Below, piece after piece: positions 7,267-15,951 of a stretch of DNA of 64,000 bases. Under the pieces are notes generated by a model. That model searched no databases and had not been told where the DNA came from. It worked only from the letters and a program-made list of their open reading frames with translations. Each line of letters opens with the position of its first letter. The first letter of the stretch is position 1. Source of the stretch: Bacteroidales bacterium UBA5226. Its GTDB lineage: Bacteria > Bacteroidota > Bacteroidia > Bacteroidales > UBA932. The translations under genes were made by a program, and so were the position numbers. The stretch is taken from positions 74,031 through 138,030 of the forward strand of contig DHUU01000014.1 in assembly GCA_002409325.1 (NCBI GenBank). The letters run 5' to 3'.

Positions 7267-7674
7267 TTAGTAATGAAACCGTATTGTCTTTTTCACTTCC
7301 GGATGAATAGAATTAGCTACAGGACAGGTTTTAGTAGCAGTTTCTATGAGTCTCTTTTCGCGTTCGCCGTAGGTTTTGCCGTCGGGGAAAAACAGGTCTA
7401 TGACGATTTCACCCACCCGGCGGGGAGAAGATGCCATGATTTTTTCTACCTCGGCATAGGCCCCTTCCAGGGCAAAGCCATAACTGCGGGCCGAGATGCC
7501 CATGATTGTCATCATGCAGGCGGCCAGGGAGGCGGCAAAGAGGTCGGTGGGTGAGAAGAGCTCGCCTTTTCCCTGATTGTCAACCGGGGCGTCTGTTTGA
7601 ATACGGGATCCTGAATGCAGGTGGACGGCCTCTATATGGAGGTCTCCCAGGTATGTGGCTTTGATTTTTGTCAT
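7267..7674 (-). CDS. OsmC/Ohr-family peroxiredoxin
   Basis: A 135-residue OsmC-fold protein, thiol peroxidases that reduce organic hydroperoxides in the cytoplasm. The two conserved cysteines are visible: one in SLAACMMTIMG (about residue 53) on the central helix and one in TKTCPVANSIHP (about 117). The PTDLFAASLAAC block is characteristic of the family. It lies 3 bp downstream of miaB and shares its promoter, so it is probably co-transcribed. Length fits the family. The split into OsmC, Ohr or the YhfA-like branch cannot be made safely; YhfA-like is most likely from the short length. Confidence 0.85.
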   Translation of the reverse strand: MTKIKATYLGDLHIEAVHLHSGSRIQTDAPVDNQGKGELFSPTDLFAASLAACMMTIMGISARSYGFALEGAYAEVEKIMASSPRRVGEIVIDLFFPDGKTYGEREKRLIETATKTCPVANSIHPEVKKTIRFHY

Positions 7675-7677
7675 GAT

Positions 7678-9051
7678 TTATTGGTTTTCGTTAACTATTT
7701 CACCTTTAAGCGTTGCAGCGGTACATGATTTTACCAGCACCCGGACATAATCCCCTATGGCCCTGTTTTCTCTAGGGAATACACAAACCTTGTTTGTAGT
7801 GGTGCGGCCGAAAAATGCACGGGAAGAGCGCTTGGAGATACCCTCGGCAAGCACTTCAAAGACTTTTCCTACATCGGCCTGGTTACTTTGCAGGGAAAGC
7901 CGGTTCTGCAAGGCAATAATCTCGGCAAGCCTGCGTGTCTTGACCTCTTCCGGGACATCGTCCGGGTAATGACGCGCTGCCAGGGTGCCCGGACGTTGAG
8001 AATACTGGAACATAAAGGCCTGGTCATAACGGACTGCTTCCATCAGGCTGAGTGTCAGGGCATGATCTTCTTCGGTTTCCGAACAGAATCCGGCAATCAT
8101 ATCTGAAGAGATGGCACATCCGGGAAGGATTTCCCGTATACGGGCAATCCTTTCCAGATAACTCTCACGGGTGTATTTGCGGTTCATTTTCTGCAAGACC
8201 TTGTCACTGCCGCTTTGTACCGGAAGATGAATGTGTTTGCATATATTGGGATAACGGGCCATGGTCAGCAGCACATCGTCCTGCATGTCTTTTGGATGCG
8301 ATGTGGTAAAACGAACCCTCATCAGGGGGGACACCAAAGCCACCTGTTCCAGCAGTCTGGCGAACGAAACAGTCTCAGAGCCATTCTGTGGCTGCCACAA
8401 ATAGGAATCAACATTCTGTCCCAGGAGTGTCACTTCACGGTAACCGGTCTTTACCAGGCTCCTGACCTCTTCCAGAATGGAATACGGGTCCCGGCTTCTT
8501 TCCCTGCCCCGTACATAAGGCACCACGCAGTAAGCACACATGTTATTGCATCCGCGCATGATGGTAACAAAGGAAGTAACTCCTGGGTTTGTCTCTCGTA
8601 AAGGCCTTATTTCGGCATATGTTTCCGATACGGAAAGCTCCACGTTCACCGGTAAAGCCGGAGGCTTGAGGGACATTCCGGGCAGGAGTGTGTAACTTTT
8701 GGGATCTGGTGCTTCCAGCATCCCGGGCAGTAGCCTGTAGCTGTCTGGGCCTGCAACACAATCAACCGCCGGGTGGTTTAGCAGCGAATTCATGAGCCTG
8801 GTGGCCATACAACCCAGTACACCAACTTTCAGTTGCGGATCTTTGCGCTTGGCCCGGGCAAAAAAATCGAGCCGTGACATCACGCGTTTTTCGGCATTTT
8901 CTCTTATGGAACAGGTGTTGATCAGCACGATACGGGCATCTTCCCAGCAGTTACACGGTTCGTATCCGTTGTCAGACAAAATTCTGGCAACTACCTGGGA
9001 ATCACTCACATTCATCTGACACCCATAAGTCTCGATATAAAAGGGAATCAT
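7678..9051 (-). CDS. miaB: tRNA-2-methylthio-N6-dimethylallyladenosine synthase MiaB
   Basis: A 457-residue radical-SAM methylthiotransferase that adds the methylthio group to i6A37 in tRNAs reading UNN codons. The N-terminal UPF0004 domain has cluster ligands C11, C47 and C81. The radical SAM motif is CNNMCAYC (C168, C172, C175), followed by VPYVRGRERSR, typical of MiaB rather than RimO or MtaB. A TRAM domain closes the protein. The start codon lies only 4 bases after the promoter box TATATTTG, so the transcript is predicted to be nearly leaderless. osmC follows 3 bp after the stop. Confidence 0.96.
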   Translation of the reverse strand: MIPFYIETYGCQMNVSDSQVVARILSDNGYEPCNCWEDARIVLINTCSIRENAEKRVMSRLDFFARAKRKDPQLKVGVLGCMATRLMNSLLNHPAVDCVAGPDSYRLLPGMLEAPDPKSYTLLPGMSLKPPALPVNVELSVSETYAEIRPLRETNPGVTSFVTIMRGCNNMCAYCVVPYVRGRERSRDPYSILEEVRSLVKTGYREVTLLGQNVDSYLWQPQNGSETVSFARLLEQVALVSPLMRVRFTTSHPKDMQDDVLLTMARYPNICKHIHLPVQSGSDKVLQKMNRKYTRESYLERIARIREILPGCAISSDMIAGFCSETEEDHALTLSLMEAVRYDQAFMFQYSQRPGTLAARHYPDDVPEEVKTRRLAEIIALQNRLSLQSNQADVGKVFEVLAEGISKRSSRAFFGRTTTNKVCVFPRENRAIGDYVRVLVKSCTAATLKGEIVNENQ

Positions 9052-9055
9052 GGCA

Positions 9056-9063
9056 CAAATATA
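9056..9063 (-). promoter_or_regulatory. -7 promoter box for miaB-osmC
   Basis: TATATTTG on the minus strand, exactly 4 bases before the miaB ATG, so transcription should begin at or next to the start codon. Confidence 0.65.
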
Positions 9064-9083
9064 GCATATTCACCCTAAATGTA

Positions 9084-9091
9084 TACCTTTG
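9084..9091 (+). promoter_or_regulatory. -7 promoter box for the LEA-type lipoprotein operon
   Basis: TACCTTTG followed by CATC and the ATG at 9096. The same 15-base string, TACCTTTGCATCATG, recurs at ruvX (20401). Confidence 0.65.
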
Positions 9092-9095
9092 CATC

Positions 9096-9557
9096 ATGAA
9101 CAGGAAAAGCCTTATCCTTTGTATTCTGGCCATTCTGATGGCCGCCGGATGTTCCCGCAACCGGGATATCACAATTGAAAACATTGCCGTCAGCCAGTTT
9201 AACATGACCAGTTTGTCATCGGCCCGCATTAAAATCCGCGCCACGCTGAACAACCCTACCGGAGGCAGGATACGGCTTACACAGATGAGCGGTGCCTTAA
9301 GGCTTAAAGGCAAGCAGATAGCCCTGTTTTCAATGGATTCTGCCATGGTATTTGATGCCCGCAGCACTTCCACAAACGAAGGGGTTGTGTCAATGAAAAT
9401 CAATGATATGTCTGTTCTCTTCTCGGGTGCCGTAGACCTGGATGAAACACTGCTTCAACAGATACGGCTGGATATAGATGCCACGGTTAAAAGTGGGGGC
9501 ATAAAGCGCAAATTGCATTTAAGCGACATTCCCGCCAAACAATTACTGGACTTATGA
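9096..9557 (+). CDS. LEA type 2 (WHy-domain) family lipoprotein
   Basis: A 153-residue lipoprotein with signal peptide and lipobox MAAGC (Cys at about residue 19). The mature part is a single beta-sandwich: IENIAVSQFNMTSLSSARIK, then TLNNPTGGRIRLTQMSGALR. The N-N-P-T/Y step followed by alternating strands is typical of LEA14/WHy-like domains in Bacteroidota. The role is not established; related proteins are thought to be periplasmic or outer-membrane structural factors. The gene overlaps the following SPOR-like gene by 4 bases, and the pair forms an operon. The family call rests on pattern only. Confidence 0.6.
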   Translation: MNRKSLILCILAILMAAGCSRNRDITIENIAVSQFNMTSLSSARIKIRATLNNPTGGRIRLTQMSGALRLKGKQIALFSMDSAMVFDARSTSTNEGVVSMKINDMSVLFSGAVDLDETLLQQIRLDIDATVKSGGIKRKLHLSDIPAKQLLDL

Positions 9558-10033
9558 AAAGAATACTCCTTTCATCCACAATGATCCTGCTGGCAGCCGG
9601 TTTCTTTTCAGAAAATCTTCGGGCACAGGAACCCGATACCCTGAGCCTATTGACCGATGTGTTTGAGTACTTTCGGAAACCCGGACCCAATGGGAACCGT
9701 CTCAGGATCGTTCAGTCAGATTCAATCTTGTATAAAGTCAACTGGCAGGCAGAAAACAACAGGCTATCTTCTCAAAAGATGCAGGGTTTCCGGATTCGGA
9801 TCTTTTTTGACAACAAGCAAACGGCCCGGGCCGAATCAGAAGCCATAGCCATGTCCTTTATGGCCCTGTACCCGCAAACCGCGGTCTACAGAATCTATGA
9901 AAATCCTTACTTTAAGGTGACTGTGGGTGATTTCCGCACACGAAGCGAAGCCATGCGTTTTATGCTCGAGGTCCGCAGAACGTATCCCCAGGCTTTCATT
10001 ACCCGGGAAGCCATTTCTTATCCCCCGCTTTAA
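9554..10033 (+). CDS. SPOR-domain-like exported protein
   Basis: A 159-residue protein with a cleavable signal peptide (cleavage likely after LRA, before QEPD). The C-terminal 75 residues look like a SPOR domain: QGFRIRIFFDNKQTARAESE, then PYFKVTVGDFRTRSEAMRF. SPOR domains bind denuded peptidoglycan strands, mostly at division sites, so a periplasmic cell-wall role is inferred. The start overlaps the LEA-type gene by 4 bases. Its stop codon shares the four bases TTAA with the stop of the convergent GlsB-like gene, leaving no spacer between them. Confidence 0.75.
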   Translation: MKRILLSSTMILLAAGFFSENLRAQEPDTLSLLTDVFEYFRKPGPNGNRLRIVQSDSILYKVNWQAENNRLSSQKMQGFRIRIFFDNKQTARAESEAIAMSFMALYPQTAVYRIYENPYFKVTVGDFRTRSEAMRFMLEVRRTYPQAFITREAISYPPL

Positions 10034-11007
10034 TCACAGGGGGCGTTTTTTGACGCGTCTTTGTTCCACCACCTGAGCCTGACCCTCTCGGCAAAATTCC
10101 TGAGTGAATGCATGTGGCGCCCTACCCTGTCGGGATACATGTCCTTGATGGTGATCAGGATACCGGTTTCTTCCACCCCCCCGAAATGCTCGTTAAGCGT
10201 AGTGCCAAAAACACGCATGTTGGGAGAAACTCTCATGTAAGAGTTGATCAGCGGAGGTATCCTTTCCCCGTATGCCCGGATTTCACGGACCAGGGTCTTA
10301 TAATCTTCATCATAATTACCGGACCGGAAAAGATCCATATAATAAGGATTACACGCGTTATAATCCAGAGGTTTAATGGCACTTGCCAGCGCTTGGGAAT
10401 CGGGAAAATGCTTATTTAAAAAATACAGCAGGCAATTCCTGGCCTGTTGGTTATAAGTACGGTACATGGTCACTTTTCCAAAAAAATAGCGCATGCACGG
10501 ATAACGTACAATCAGGGCTCCCAAACCGTCCCATAAATTGTCCAGGGCATACAAACCGGAGCGGTTTTCGTTGGAATTCTGGTAATTGGGTTGTACAAAC
10601 GACCTGCCCAGTTCAATGGTATAAGGGAGGTAATCGCTGATAAAGGAATCGGAAAAACTGAAAATGGGATACGTGGCCAGGTTCTGAGGTCTTATTCCCG
10701 CCCCGATGATATAACGGTATCCGCCCAGGATTTCTTTTTTTTGGGGATCCCACACCACCAGCTGCCTGTAGGGCGCCTCGGGGCTGACATCGTAGGGATC
10801 AATGTCCGAGGCAAGGCCCGTACCGCCTCCGGCTGCCCTGAATGCAATCTCGCGAAGACGTCCAACTTCCCTCATAGTGTTGGGAGCTTCATGGGCGTTA
10901 AAGTCATACAATTTGTTCTCTCCGCGGGAAGAATATCTGACAAAACGTTCCCTGTTCAGTTCTTCTTCCAACAAATGCCTGGAGACAGGCGGAATGATTG
11001 GCTCCAT
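10030..11007 (-). CDS. GlsB/OlsB-like N-acyltransferase (annotated in relatives as hemolysin)
   Basis: A 325-residue GNAT-type acyltransferase of the ornithine/glycine lipid family, which transfers a 3-hydroxyacyl group from ACP to an amino acid to start an aminolipid. Recognisable blocks are LREIAFRAAGGGTG, VVWDPQKKEILGGYRYIIG, IELGRSFVQPNYQ and LWDGLGALIVRYP. In Bacteroides, GlsB makes the N-acylglycine precursor and its partner GlsA adds the second chain; no glsA lies nearby here. The ATG at 11007 was preferred over 11031 because the promoter TAACTTTG ends at 11033, leaving no room for a leader. The stop overlaps the convergent neighbour. Confidence 0.75.
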   Translation of the reverse strand: MEPIIPPVSRHLLEEELNRERFVRYSSRGENKLYDFNAHEAPNTMREVGRLREIAFRAAGGGTGLASDIDPYDVSPEAPYRQLVVWDPQKKEILGGYRYIIGAGIRPQNLATYPIFSFSDSFISDYLPYTIELGRSFVQPNYQNSNENRSGLYALDNLWDGLGALIVRYPCMRYFFGKVTMYRTYNQQARNCLLYFLNKHFPDSQALASAIKPLDYNACNPYYMDLFRSGNYDEDYKTLVREIRAYGERIPPLINSYMRVSPNMRVFGTTLNEHFGGVEETGILITIKDMYPDRVGRHMHSLRNFAERVRLRWWNKDASKNAPCD

Positions 11008-11032
11008 AAGTCGGGGACAAGTTTTATGCACA

Positions 11033-11040
11033 CAAAGTTA
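11033..11040 (-). promoter_or_regulatory. -7 promoter box for the GlsB-like gene
   Basis: TAACTTTG on the minus strand. It abuts an in-frame ATG at 11031, which argues that translation begins at 11007. Confidence 0.6.
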
Positions 11041-11060
11041 TCAAAAAGAATGCAATTGTG

Positions 11061-11068
11061 TATCTTTG
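11061..11068 (+). promoter_or_regulatory. -7 promoter box for rpoN
   Basis: TATCTTTG, 20 bases before the rpoN ATG, divergent from the box at 11033-11040. Confidence 0.6.
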
Positions 11069-11088
11069 CAGCAAGCAACTGAATGTAA

Positions 11089-12501
11089 ATGTTATCTCAG
11101 TCACTACAACAAAGGCTGCAGCTCAAACAAAAGTTATCACCGCTGCAGATACAGACCATAAAGCTGTTGGAATTGCCAACGCTGGAACTGGATCAGAGGG
11201 TCAGGAAAGAACTCGAAGAGAATCCTGTATTGGAAACAAAAGAGGCCGAGGAAGAAACAGATAACAACAAAGAGTTATCCTTAAGTGATTACAGCTCACA
11301 GGACGATTCCATTCCTTCCTATAAATTATATGTCAACAACCAATCCCGGGATATTAAAAAGGAATTCCCCACTTTTTCGGTTAGGGAAAGCTTTCACCAG
11401 CATCTGGAGGCCCAGCTGGGATTCCGCACACTTACAGACAAGGAACGGGACATTGCCATTTTCGTTATCGGGAGTCTGGACGATGACGGCTATCTGAGAA
11501 GGGATTTCGAAACCCTGAGTGACGACATGGCTTTTCGCCAGGGACTGAAAGCCGGCCCCGGAGAAATTGAACAGGCCTTGTCTGTAATCCAGGAATTTGA
11601 TCCTCCCGGCGTAGGAGCCCGAAACCTGCAGGAATGCCTGCTCATCCAGTTGCGCAACAAAGAGAAAAAACCTTCTGTGGATACAGCGCGTGCCATCCTG
11701 GAAAAACATTTTGGTGAATTCACAAAAAAGCATTACGACAAGATCATCGCCCGGCTGGGTATTTCAGAAGAAGAGCTTAAGGACGCCATTGAGGAAATCC
11801 TGCGGCTGAATCCCAAGCCAGGCGGTAACGTTGACGACTCGTATACAGACCGCGCGCAGCAGGTCGTCCCGGATTTTATTCTCGAAATGAAGGACGGGGA
11901 ACCCCTTTTAACGCTGCCCCGGTTTTCAGTCCCCGACCTTCGTATAAACAAACGGTATGCCGACATGCTCCTCAAGGCCGCCGGTCAGAGTTCAAGGGAA
12001 AGCAAGGAAGCCGCAACCTTTGTAAAACAGAAGCTGGATTCTGCCAAATGGTTTATTGAAGCCCTTAAGCAACGTCAACACACGCTGCTCAACACCATGA
12101 ATGCCATCCTGGAATTCCAGAAAGAATACTTTGCAGAAGGGAATGAGACCAAGCTTAAGCCCATGGTACTCAAAAATATTGCCGAGAAAACCGGACTGGA
12201 CATATCCACCATATCCAGGGTCGTTAATTCCAAGTACATTCAGACACACTTTGGCATTTATTCCCTTAAATACTTTTTCTCCGAAGGTCTGATGACAGAA
12301 TCCGGAGAAGAAGTTTCTACACGTGAAATCAAGAATATCCTGGCGCAAAGTATAGACCTGGAGGATAAACGCAAACCGCTGACCGATGAAGAACTGGTTA
12401 GCTGCCTGAATGAAAAAGGATATAAGGTAGCCCGCAGAACAGTTGCCAAATACCGCGAACAGCTCAATATCCCCATCGCCCGTCTGAGGAAACAGATCTG
12501 A
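11089..12501 (+). CDS. rpoN: RNA polymerase sigma-54 factor
   Basis: A 470-residue sigma-54. The Gln/Leu-rich region I is at 2-50 (SLQQRLQLKQKLSPLQIQTI), then an acidic region II, the core-binding domain, and the C-terminal DNA-binding part with the RpoN box ARRTVAKYRE near residue 448. It directs transcription from -24/-12 promoters with the help of AAA+ activators, none of which is encoded in this window. The ATG follows the promoter box by 20 bases. The amidohydrolase gene starts 1 base after the stop, so the two are likely co-transcribed. Confidence 0.97.
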   Translation: MLSQSLQQRLQLKQKLSPLQIQTIKLLELPTLELDQRVRKELEENPVLETKEAEEETDNNKELSLSDYSSQDDSIPSYKLYVNNQSRDIKKEFPTFSVRESFHQHLEAQLGFRTLTDKERDIAIFVIGSLDDDGYLRRDFETLSDDMAFRQGLKAGPGEIEQALSVIQEFDPPGVGARNLQECLLIQLRNKEKKPSVDTARAILEKHFGEFTKKHYDKIIARLGISEEELKDAIEEILRLNPKPGGNVDDSYTDRAQQVVPDFILEMKDGEPLLTLPRFSVPDLRINKRYADMLLKAAGQSSRESKEAATFVKQKLDSAKWFIEALKQRQHTLLNTMNAILEFQKEYFAEGNETKLKPMVLKNIAEKTGLDISTISRVVNSKYIQTHFGIYSLKYFFSEGLMTESGEEVSTREIKNILAQSIDLEDKRKPLTDEELVSCLNEKGYKVARRTVAKYREQLNIPIARLRKQI

Positions 12502-12502
12502 C

Positions 12503-14143
12503 ATGAAAACCCATCTTTTTACACTCATCTTAACAGGAATGACATTCATTGTTCCCGCCTCCTGCTCCTCACGCAGACCGGTAGACCTGGTTGTTTACAA
12601 TGCCAGGGCTTATACTGTAGACAGCTCCTTTGCCATATGCCAGGCTTTTGCAGTGGATGAAGGCGTTTTTGTGGCCACCGGTACCACAGAACATATCCGG
12701 GACCAGTTCAAAGGCCGCAGGGAAATCGACCTGGACGGGGCTCCGGTATACCCGGCTTTTAATGATGCCCACAGCCATTTATTCCAGGTAGCGCAGGGAC
12801 TGCGTTACGTTGACCTGCGGGGTGCCGCTTCTGTTGATGAAGTAATTGCCCGCCTGCAAAAACACTGTGATCTGTACCATCCCGGTTTCCTGGTAGGAGA
12901 TGGCTGGGACCAGACATTGTGGGAAGACAAAAACCTCCCGGATAATGAGAAACTGAGCAAGGCTTTCCCCAATATTCCGGTTTACCTGCGCAGGGTTGAC
13001 TATCATGCCCTATGGGTAAATAATCTGGCCATAGAACGGGCAGGCTTGCACCCCAAAGATCCTTCCATCCCCAGGGGAGAAGCCCTGATGACCGCCTCGG
13101 GCCTCTTTACCGGTATATTCCTGGAGAATACCTGTGAACGGATCAACGCAACCATACCCCCCATGAATGACCTGGAATTGGCAGCATGCATCCTAGAGGC
13201 ACAGGACCTTTGCTTTTCCTCTGGTCTGGGCTCTGTAACAGATGCAGGATTGTCCCTGAGTCGTATTCAATTACTGGATTCGCTACAGAAAACGGGCAGT
13301 CTCAGACTCCGGACCGATATCTGGATGGACCCTTCCGAAGAAAATTTCTCACACTTTGCACGTCCCTACCGCTCCGAAAGGGTAGATGTGAGTGCCGTAA
13401 AATTATATATAGACGGAGCCCTGGGATCAAGCGGGGCCCTGCTATATGAACCCTATTCGGACAATCCCGGCAACACGGGAATCCAGGTAATCACAGACGC
13501 TGCTTTTATGGCAAACTGCCAAAAGGCTCATGATAGGGGGTTTCAGGTAGCTACCCATGCCATTGGAGACAAAGGCGTGGGAAAAGTACTGGATTTTTAC
13601 GCCCAGTTTCTTGAACCGGGCAATGACCTGCGCTGGCGCATAGAACATGCGCAGGTTGTGGCACCCGACGATTTCAAACGCTTTGGTGCGCTTAACATTG
13701 TTCCTTCTGTGCAGCCCACACACGCCACTTCCGACATGAGATGGGCTGCCGCGCGTCTTGGTCCTCATAGGGTAAAAGGCGCCTACGCCTTCCGGGACCT
13801 GATCTGTGCTTCCGGCTGGGCACCCTTTGGCACCGATGCCCCTGTGGAAAGCATAAACCCGCTTTATACCTTTTTTGCTGCCATTTCAAGAATGGACCGT
13901 AATTTCAGCCCAAAGGGCGGCTGGCAGATTGAAAATGCCGTCTCCCGGGAAAACACCCTCAGGGGAATGACCATCTGGGCTGCCCGGGGATCGTTCCGGG
14001 AAAAAGAAAAAGGATCCCTGGAGCCCGGTAAATGGGCAGATTTTGTAGTATGGAGTGACGATCTGATGACCCTGCCGGCAGAAGAGATTCCCGGGACAGT
14101 ATGCAGCATGACATTTATCGCAGGGGAACAGGTTTATCCCTGA
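12503..14143 (+). CDS. Amidohydrolase family 3 (YtcJ-like) lipoprotein
   Basis: A 546-residue metal-dependent amidohydrolase of the YtcJ/AepA-like group, with a lipoprotein signal (VPASC, Cys about 21) that places it in the periplasm. Metal-site motifs in order: FNDAHSHLF (HxH, about residue 92), KLYIDGALGSSGAL (about 300, where other families carry a carboxylated Lys), THAIGDKG, RIEHAQ and FGTDAPVE (metal Asp). It most likely hydrolyses an amide or N-substituted compound; the substrate cannot be told. It sits 1 base after rpoN and ends 1 base before the convergent upp stop. Confidence 0.88.
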   Translation: MKTHLFTLILTGMTFIVPASCSSRRPVDLVVYNARAYTVDSSFAICQAFAVDEGVFVATGTTEHIRDQFKGRREIDLDGAPVYPAFNDAHSHLFQVAQGLRYVDLRGAASVDEVIARLQKHCDLYHPGFLVGDGWDQTLWEDKNLPDNEKLSKAFPNIPVYLRRVDYHALWVNNLAIERAGLHPKDPSIPRGEALMTASGLFTGIFLENTCERINATIPPMNDLELAACILEAQDLCFSSGLGSVTDAGLSLSRIQLLDSLQKTGSLRLRTDIWMDPSEENFSHFARPYRSERVDVSAVKLYIDGALGSSGALLYEPYSDNPGNTGIQVITDAAFMANCQKAHDRGFQVATHAIGDKGVGKVLDFYAQFLEPGNDLRWRIEHAQVVAPDDFKRFGALNIVPSVQPTHATSDMRWAAARLGPHRVKGAYAFRDLICASGWAPFGTDAPVESINPLYTFFAAISRMDRNFSPKGGWQIENAVSRENTLRGMTIWAARGSFREKEKGSLEPGKWADFVVWSDDLMTLPAEEIPGTVCSMTFIAGEQVYP

Positions 14144-14144
14144 T

Positions 14145-14798
14145 TTATTTTTCGCCGTAAGCCAGGTCTCCGGCATCTCCCAGGCCCGGAACTATATAAG
14201 ATTTGGTAGTCAGTTCCTCGTCAATGGCCCCCAGCCAGATTGTTATGCCCTTTTGCGGCAGTTTCCGGCATAGGTACTCGTGTCCTTCCCGGGAAGCAAT
14301 GGGAGATACTATGTGGCAGTGTTTGGGCGTTCCTTTCTGCTGAACCAGTTCCTGATACGTCAACAGGATGGTAGAACCTGTGGCCAGCATGGGATCCGAA
14401 AGAATCAGCACCTTCCCGTCAAGGGAAGGACTGGTCAGGTATTCAAGCTGTATGTTGAATTTATAATTTCTGCCGTATTTGCGGTACGCAGCTATAAACG
14501 CATTCTGGGCATTATCAAACATTTTCAGCATTCCCTCATGAATTGGCAATCCCGCGCGCAGTACGGTTGCCAGGACAACCTGGTCGTTCAGGACCCTGCT
14601 TTTAGCGATCCCCAAAGGGGTTTGCACCTCTTCTTCCCTGTAGGAAAGTGTTTTGCTAATCTCATAGGCAAACATGTAACCCAGGCGTTCCAGGTTGTAA
14701 CGGAATCTCATGGAATCTTTTTGAATGTTTACATCACGCAATTGTGCCAGAACGACATTGAAAAAGGAGTCCTTTTCCGTAAGAATATGCGTTATCAT
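14145..14798 (-). CDS. upp: Uracil phosphoribosyltransferase
   Basis: A 217-residue enzyme that makes UMP from uracil and PRPP in pyrimidine salvage. The PRPP-binding loop is visible as VLILSDPMLATGSTILLTY, and the uracil-site end as YIVPGLGDAGDLAYG. The ATG at 14798 gives the usual UPRT length and follows the promoter TACCTTTG (14816-14823) by 17 bases; the longer frame to 14861 runs through that promoter and into radC. It is a single-gene unit. Confidence 0.95.
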   Translation of the reverse strand: MITHILTEKDSFFNVVLAQLRDVNIQKDSMRFRYNLERLGYMFAYEISKTLSYREEEVQTPLGIAKSRVLNDQVVLATVLRAGLPIHEGMLKMFDNAQNAFIAAYRKYGRNYKFNIQLEYLTSPSLDGKVLILSDPMLATGSTILLTYQELVQQKGTPKHCHIVSPIASREGHEYLCRKLPQKGITIWLGAIDEELTTKSYIVPGLGDAGDLAYGEK

Positions 14799-14815
14799 AA
14801 GGGGATTATTTTTGT

Positions 14816-14823
14816 CAAAGGTA
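14816..14823 (-). promoter_or_regulatory. -7 promoter box for upp
   Basis: TACCTTTG on the minus strand between radC and upp. Confidence 0.6.
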
Positions 14824-14838
14824 CAAAAGTCCCCGGAA

Positions 14839-15525
14839 TTACAAGAGTCCTTCCTCGGCAAAACTGAAGTACCCGTTCCCCCCTATTACAATGTGATCTA
14901 TCAGATGAAGGTCCACCATCCTGGCCGCTTCTTTCAGGGTTTGGGTCAGGATTTTGTCCTGACGGCCGGGCTTGTTGCTGCCCGAAGGGTGGTTGTGAAC
15001 CAGGATCAGCTCACAGGAAAGTTTGTCCAGGGCCTTTTTAAGGATCATCCTTACATCCACTATGGTCGCGTTCAGGCCCCCGCTGCTGATCTGTTCTTTT
15101 CCAATGAGTTTCCTCCCTCCGTCAAAGAACAGCACCCAGCACGTTTCGTGCGTAAGGTCCCTGAGCATGGGAATCATGATCTGGGCCACTTCACCGGCCG
15201 AGGTAATGGAGCTGGGCCTTTCAACCGGCAACTGCGCCCTTCTTCCCAGCTCAAAAGCAGCGCAAAGTGTCACTGCTTTGGTAGTGCCGATACCCTTGAT
15301 CCTGGTCATTTTTTCCACCGGAGAACGCACCAGCTCATACAATTGGTTTCCATGCCCGGCTAAAAGGTTCCTGGCCAGATCCAAAACATTTGCCTTGCCG
15401 GTACCCGTTCTCAGGAGGATCGCCAGCAACTCGGCGTTTGTAAGTGACGCCGGACCATTGTCCATAAGTCTTTCCCTTGGCCTTTCCTCTTTTGCCCAAT
15501 CTGTGATCTTCAAATTCCCTTCCAT
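14839..15525 (-). CDS. radC: RadC-family JAB/MPN protein
   Basis: A 228-residue RadC. The N-terminal helix-hairpin-helix-like part includes LTNAELLAILLRTGTG and RIKGIGTTKA. The C-terminal JAMM metalloprotease-type domain has HNHPSGSNKPGRQD and DHIVIG. RadC was named for DNA repair, but that role is disputed and the true function is open. The ATG at 15525 is preferred to a TTG at 15549 because the TTG lies inside the rpsT terminator hairpin. It probably reads through from rpsT or uses a weak local promoter. Confidence 0.92.
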   Translation of the reverse strand: MEGNLKITDWAKEERPRERLMDNGPASLTNAELLAILLRTGTGKANVLDLARNLLAGHGNQLYELVRSPVEKMTRIKGIGTTKAVTLCAAFELGRRAQLPVERPSSITSAGEVAQIMIPMLRDLTHETCWVLFFDGGRKLIGKEQISSGGLNATIVDVRMILKKALDKLSCELILVHNHPSGSNKPGRQDKILTQTLKEAARMVDLHLIDHIVIGGNGYFSFAEEGLL

Positions 15526-15528
15526 GCT

Positions 15529-15563
15529 AAAAACAAAAATGCTTTCCAAAAATTGGAAAGCAT
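15529..15563 (-). terminator. Terminator of tRNA-Glu-rpsT
   Basis: ATGCTTTCCAA (15539-15549) pairs with TTGGAAAGCAT (15553-15563) around AAA; on the minus strand a T-rich stretch follows. It lies 30 bp past the rpsT stop and just before the radC start. Confidence 0.8.
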
Positions 15564-15592
15564 TCCGTAAAAATCAGGACAAAAAGGGTAAA

Positions 15593-15847
15593 TCAGGCCA
15601 GTTTGTTTACATAAGCATTCAGGCCACTCTTCAGGTTGCTGGCCTTATTATCATGGATAACATTGATCTTGGCCAATTTGTCTATCATAGAGAACACCTC
15701 GGGCAACATGGCAACGGCCGTTGCTTTATCTGTGGTGTTACGAACGGCTTTGATAGCGTTACGTGTTGTCCGGGCATAATACCTGTTGTGAAGACGTCTT
15801 TTAATATTCTGACGGTCGCGTTTTTCTGCTGATGCGTGATGTGCCAT
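15593..15847 (-). CDS. rpsT: Small ribosomal subunit protein bS20
   Basis: An 84-residue, Lys/Arg-rich helical protein beginning MAHHASAEKRDRQN and ending in NAYVNKLA, the normal bS20 layout and length. It binds 16S rRNA early in 30S assembly. It starts 20 bases after tRNA-Glu on the same strand with no promoter box between, so tRNA and mRNA probably come from one transcript driven by the box at 15952-15959. Confidence 0.96.
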   Translation of the reverse strand: MAHHASAEKRDRQNIKRRLHNRYYARTTRNAIKAVRNTTDKATAVAMLPEVFSMIDKLAKINVIHDNKASNLKSGLNAYVNKLA

Positions 15848-15867
15848 TGTTCTTGTTTATAGTTTTG

Positions 15868-15939
15868 TAGCCAGTAGGGGAATCGAACCCCTATTGCAAG
15901 AATGAAAATCTTGAGTCCTAACCGTTAGACGAACTGGCC
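15868..15939 (-). tRNA. tRNA-Glu (anticodon UUC)
   Basis: A 72-nt tRNA with acceptor GGCCAGT/ACTGGCT, D arm with TCTAACGGTTAGGA, anticodon stem CAAGA/TCTTG around TTTTCAT (anticodon UUC) and T arm GGGGTTCGATTCCCC. Discriminator A; CCA not encoded. It lies directly upstream of rpsT. Confidence 0.94.
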
Positions 15940-15951
15940 AATTTGGGAGCG

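Noticed and set aside
14799..14861. Extension of upp upstream to 14861
   Set aside because: It passes through the upp promoter box and into radC; the ATG at 14798 gives the normal UPRT length.
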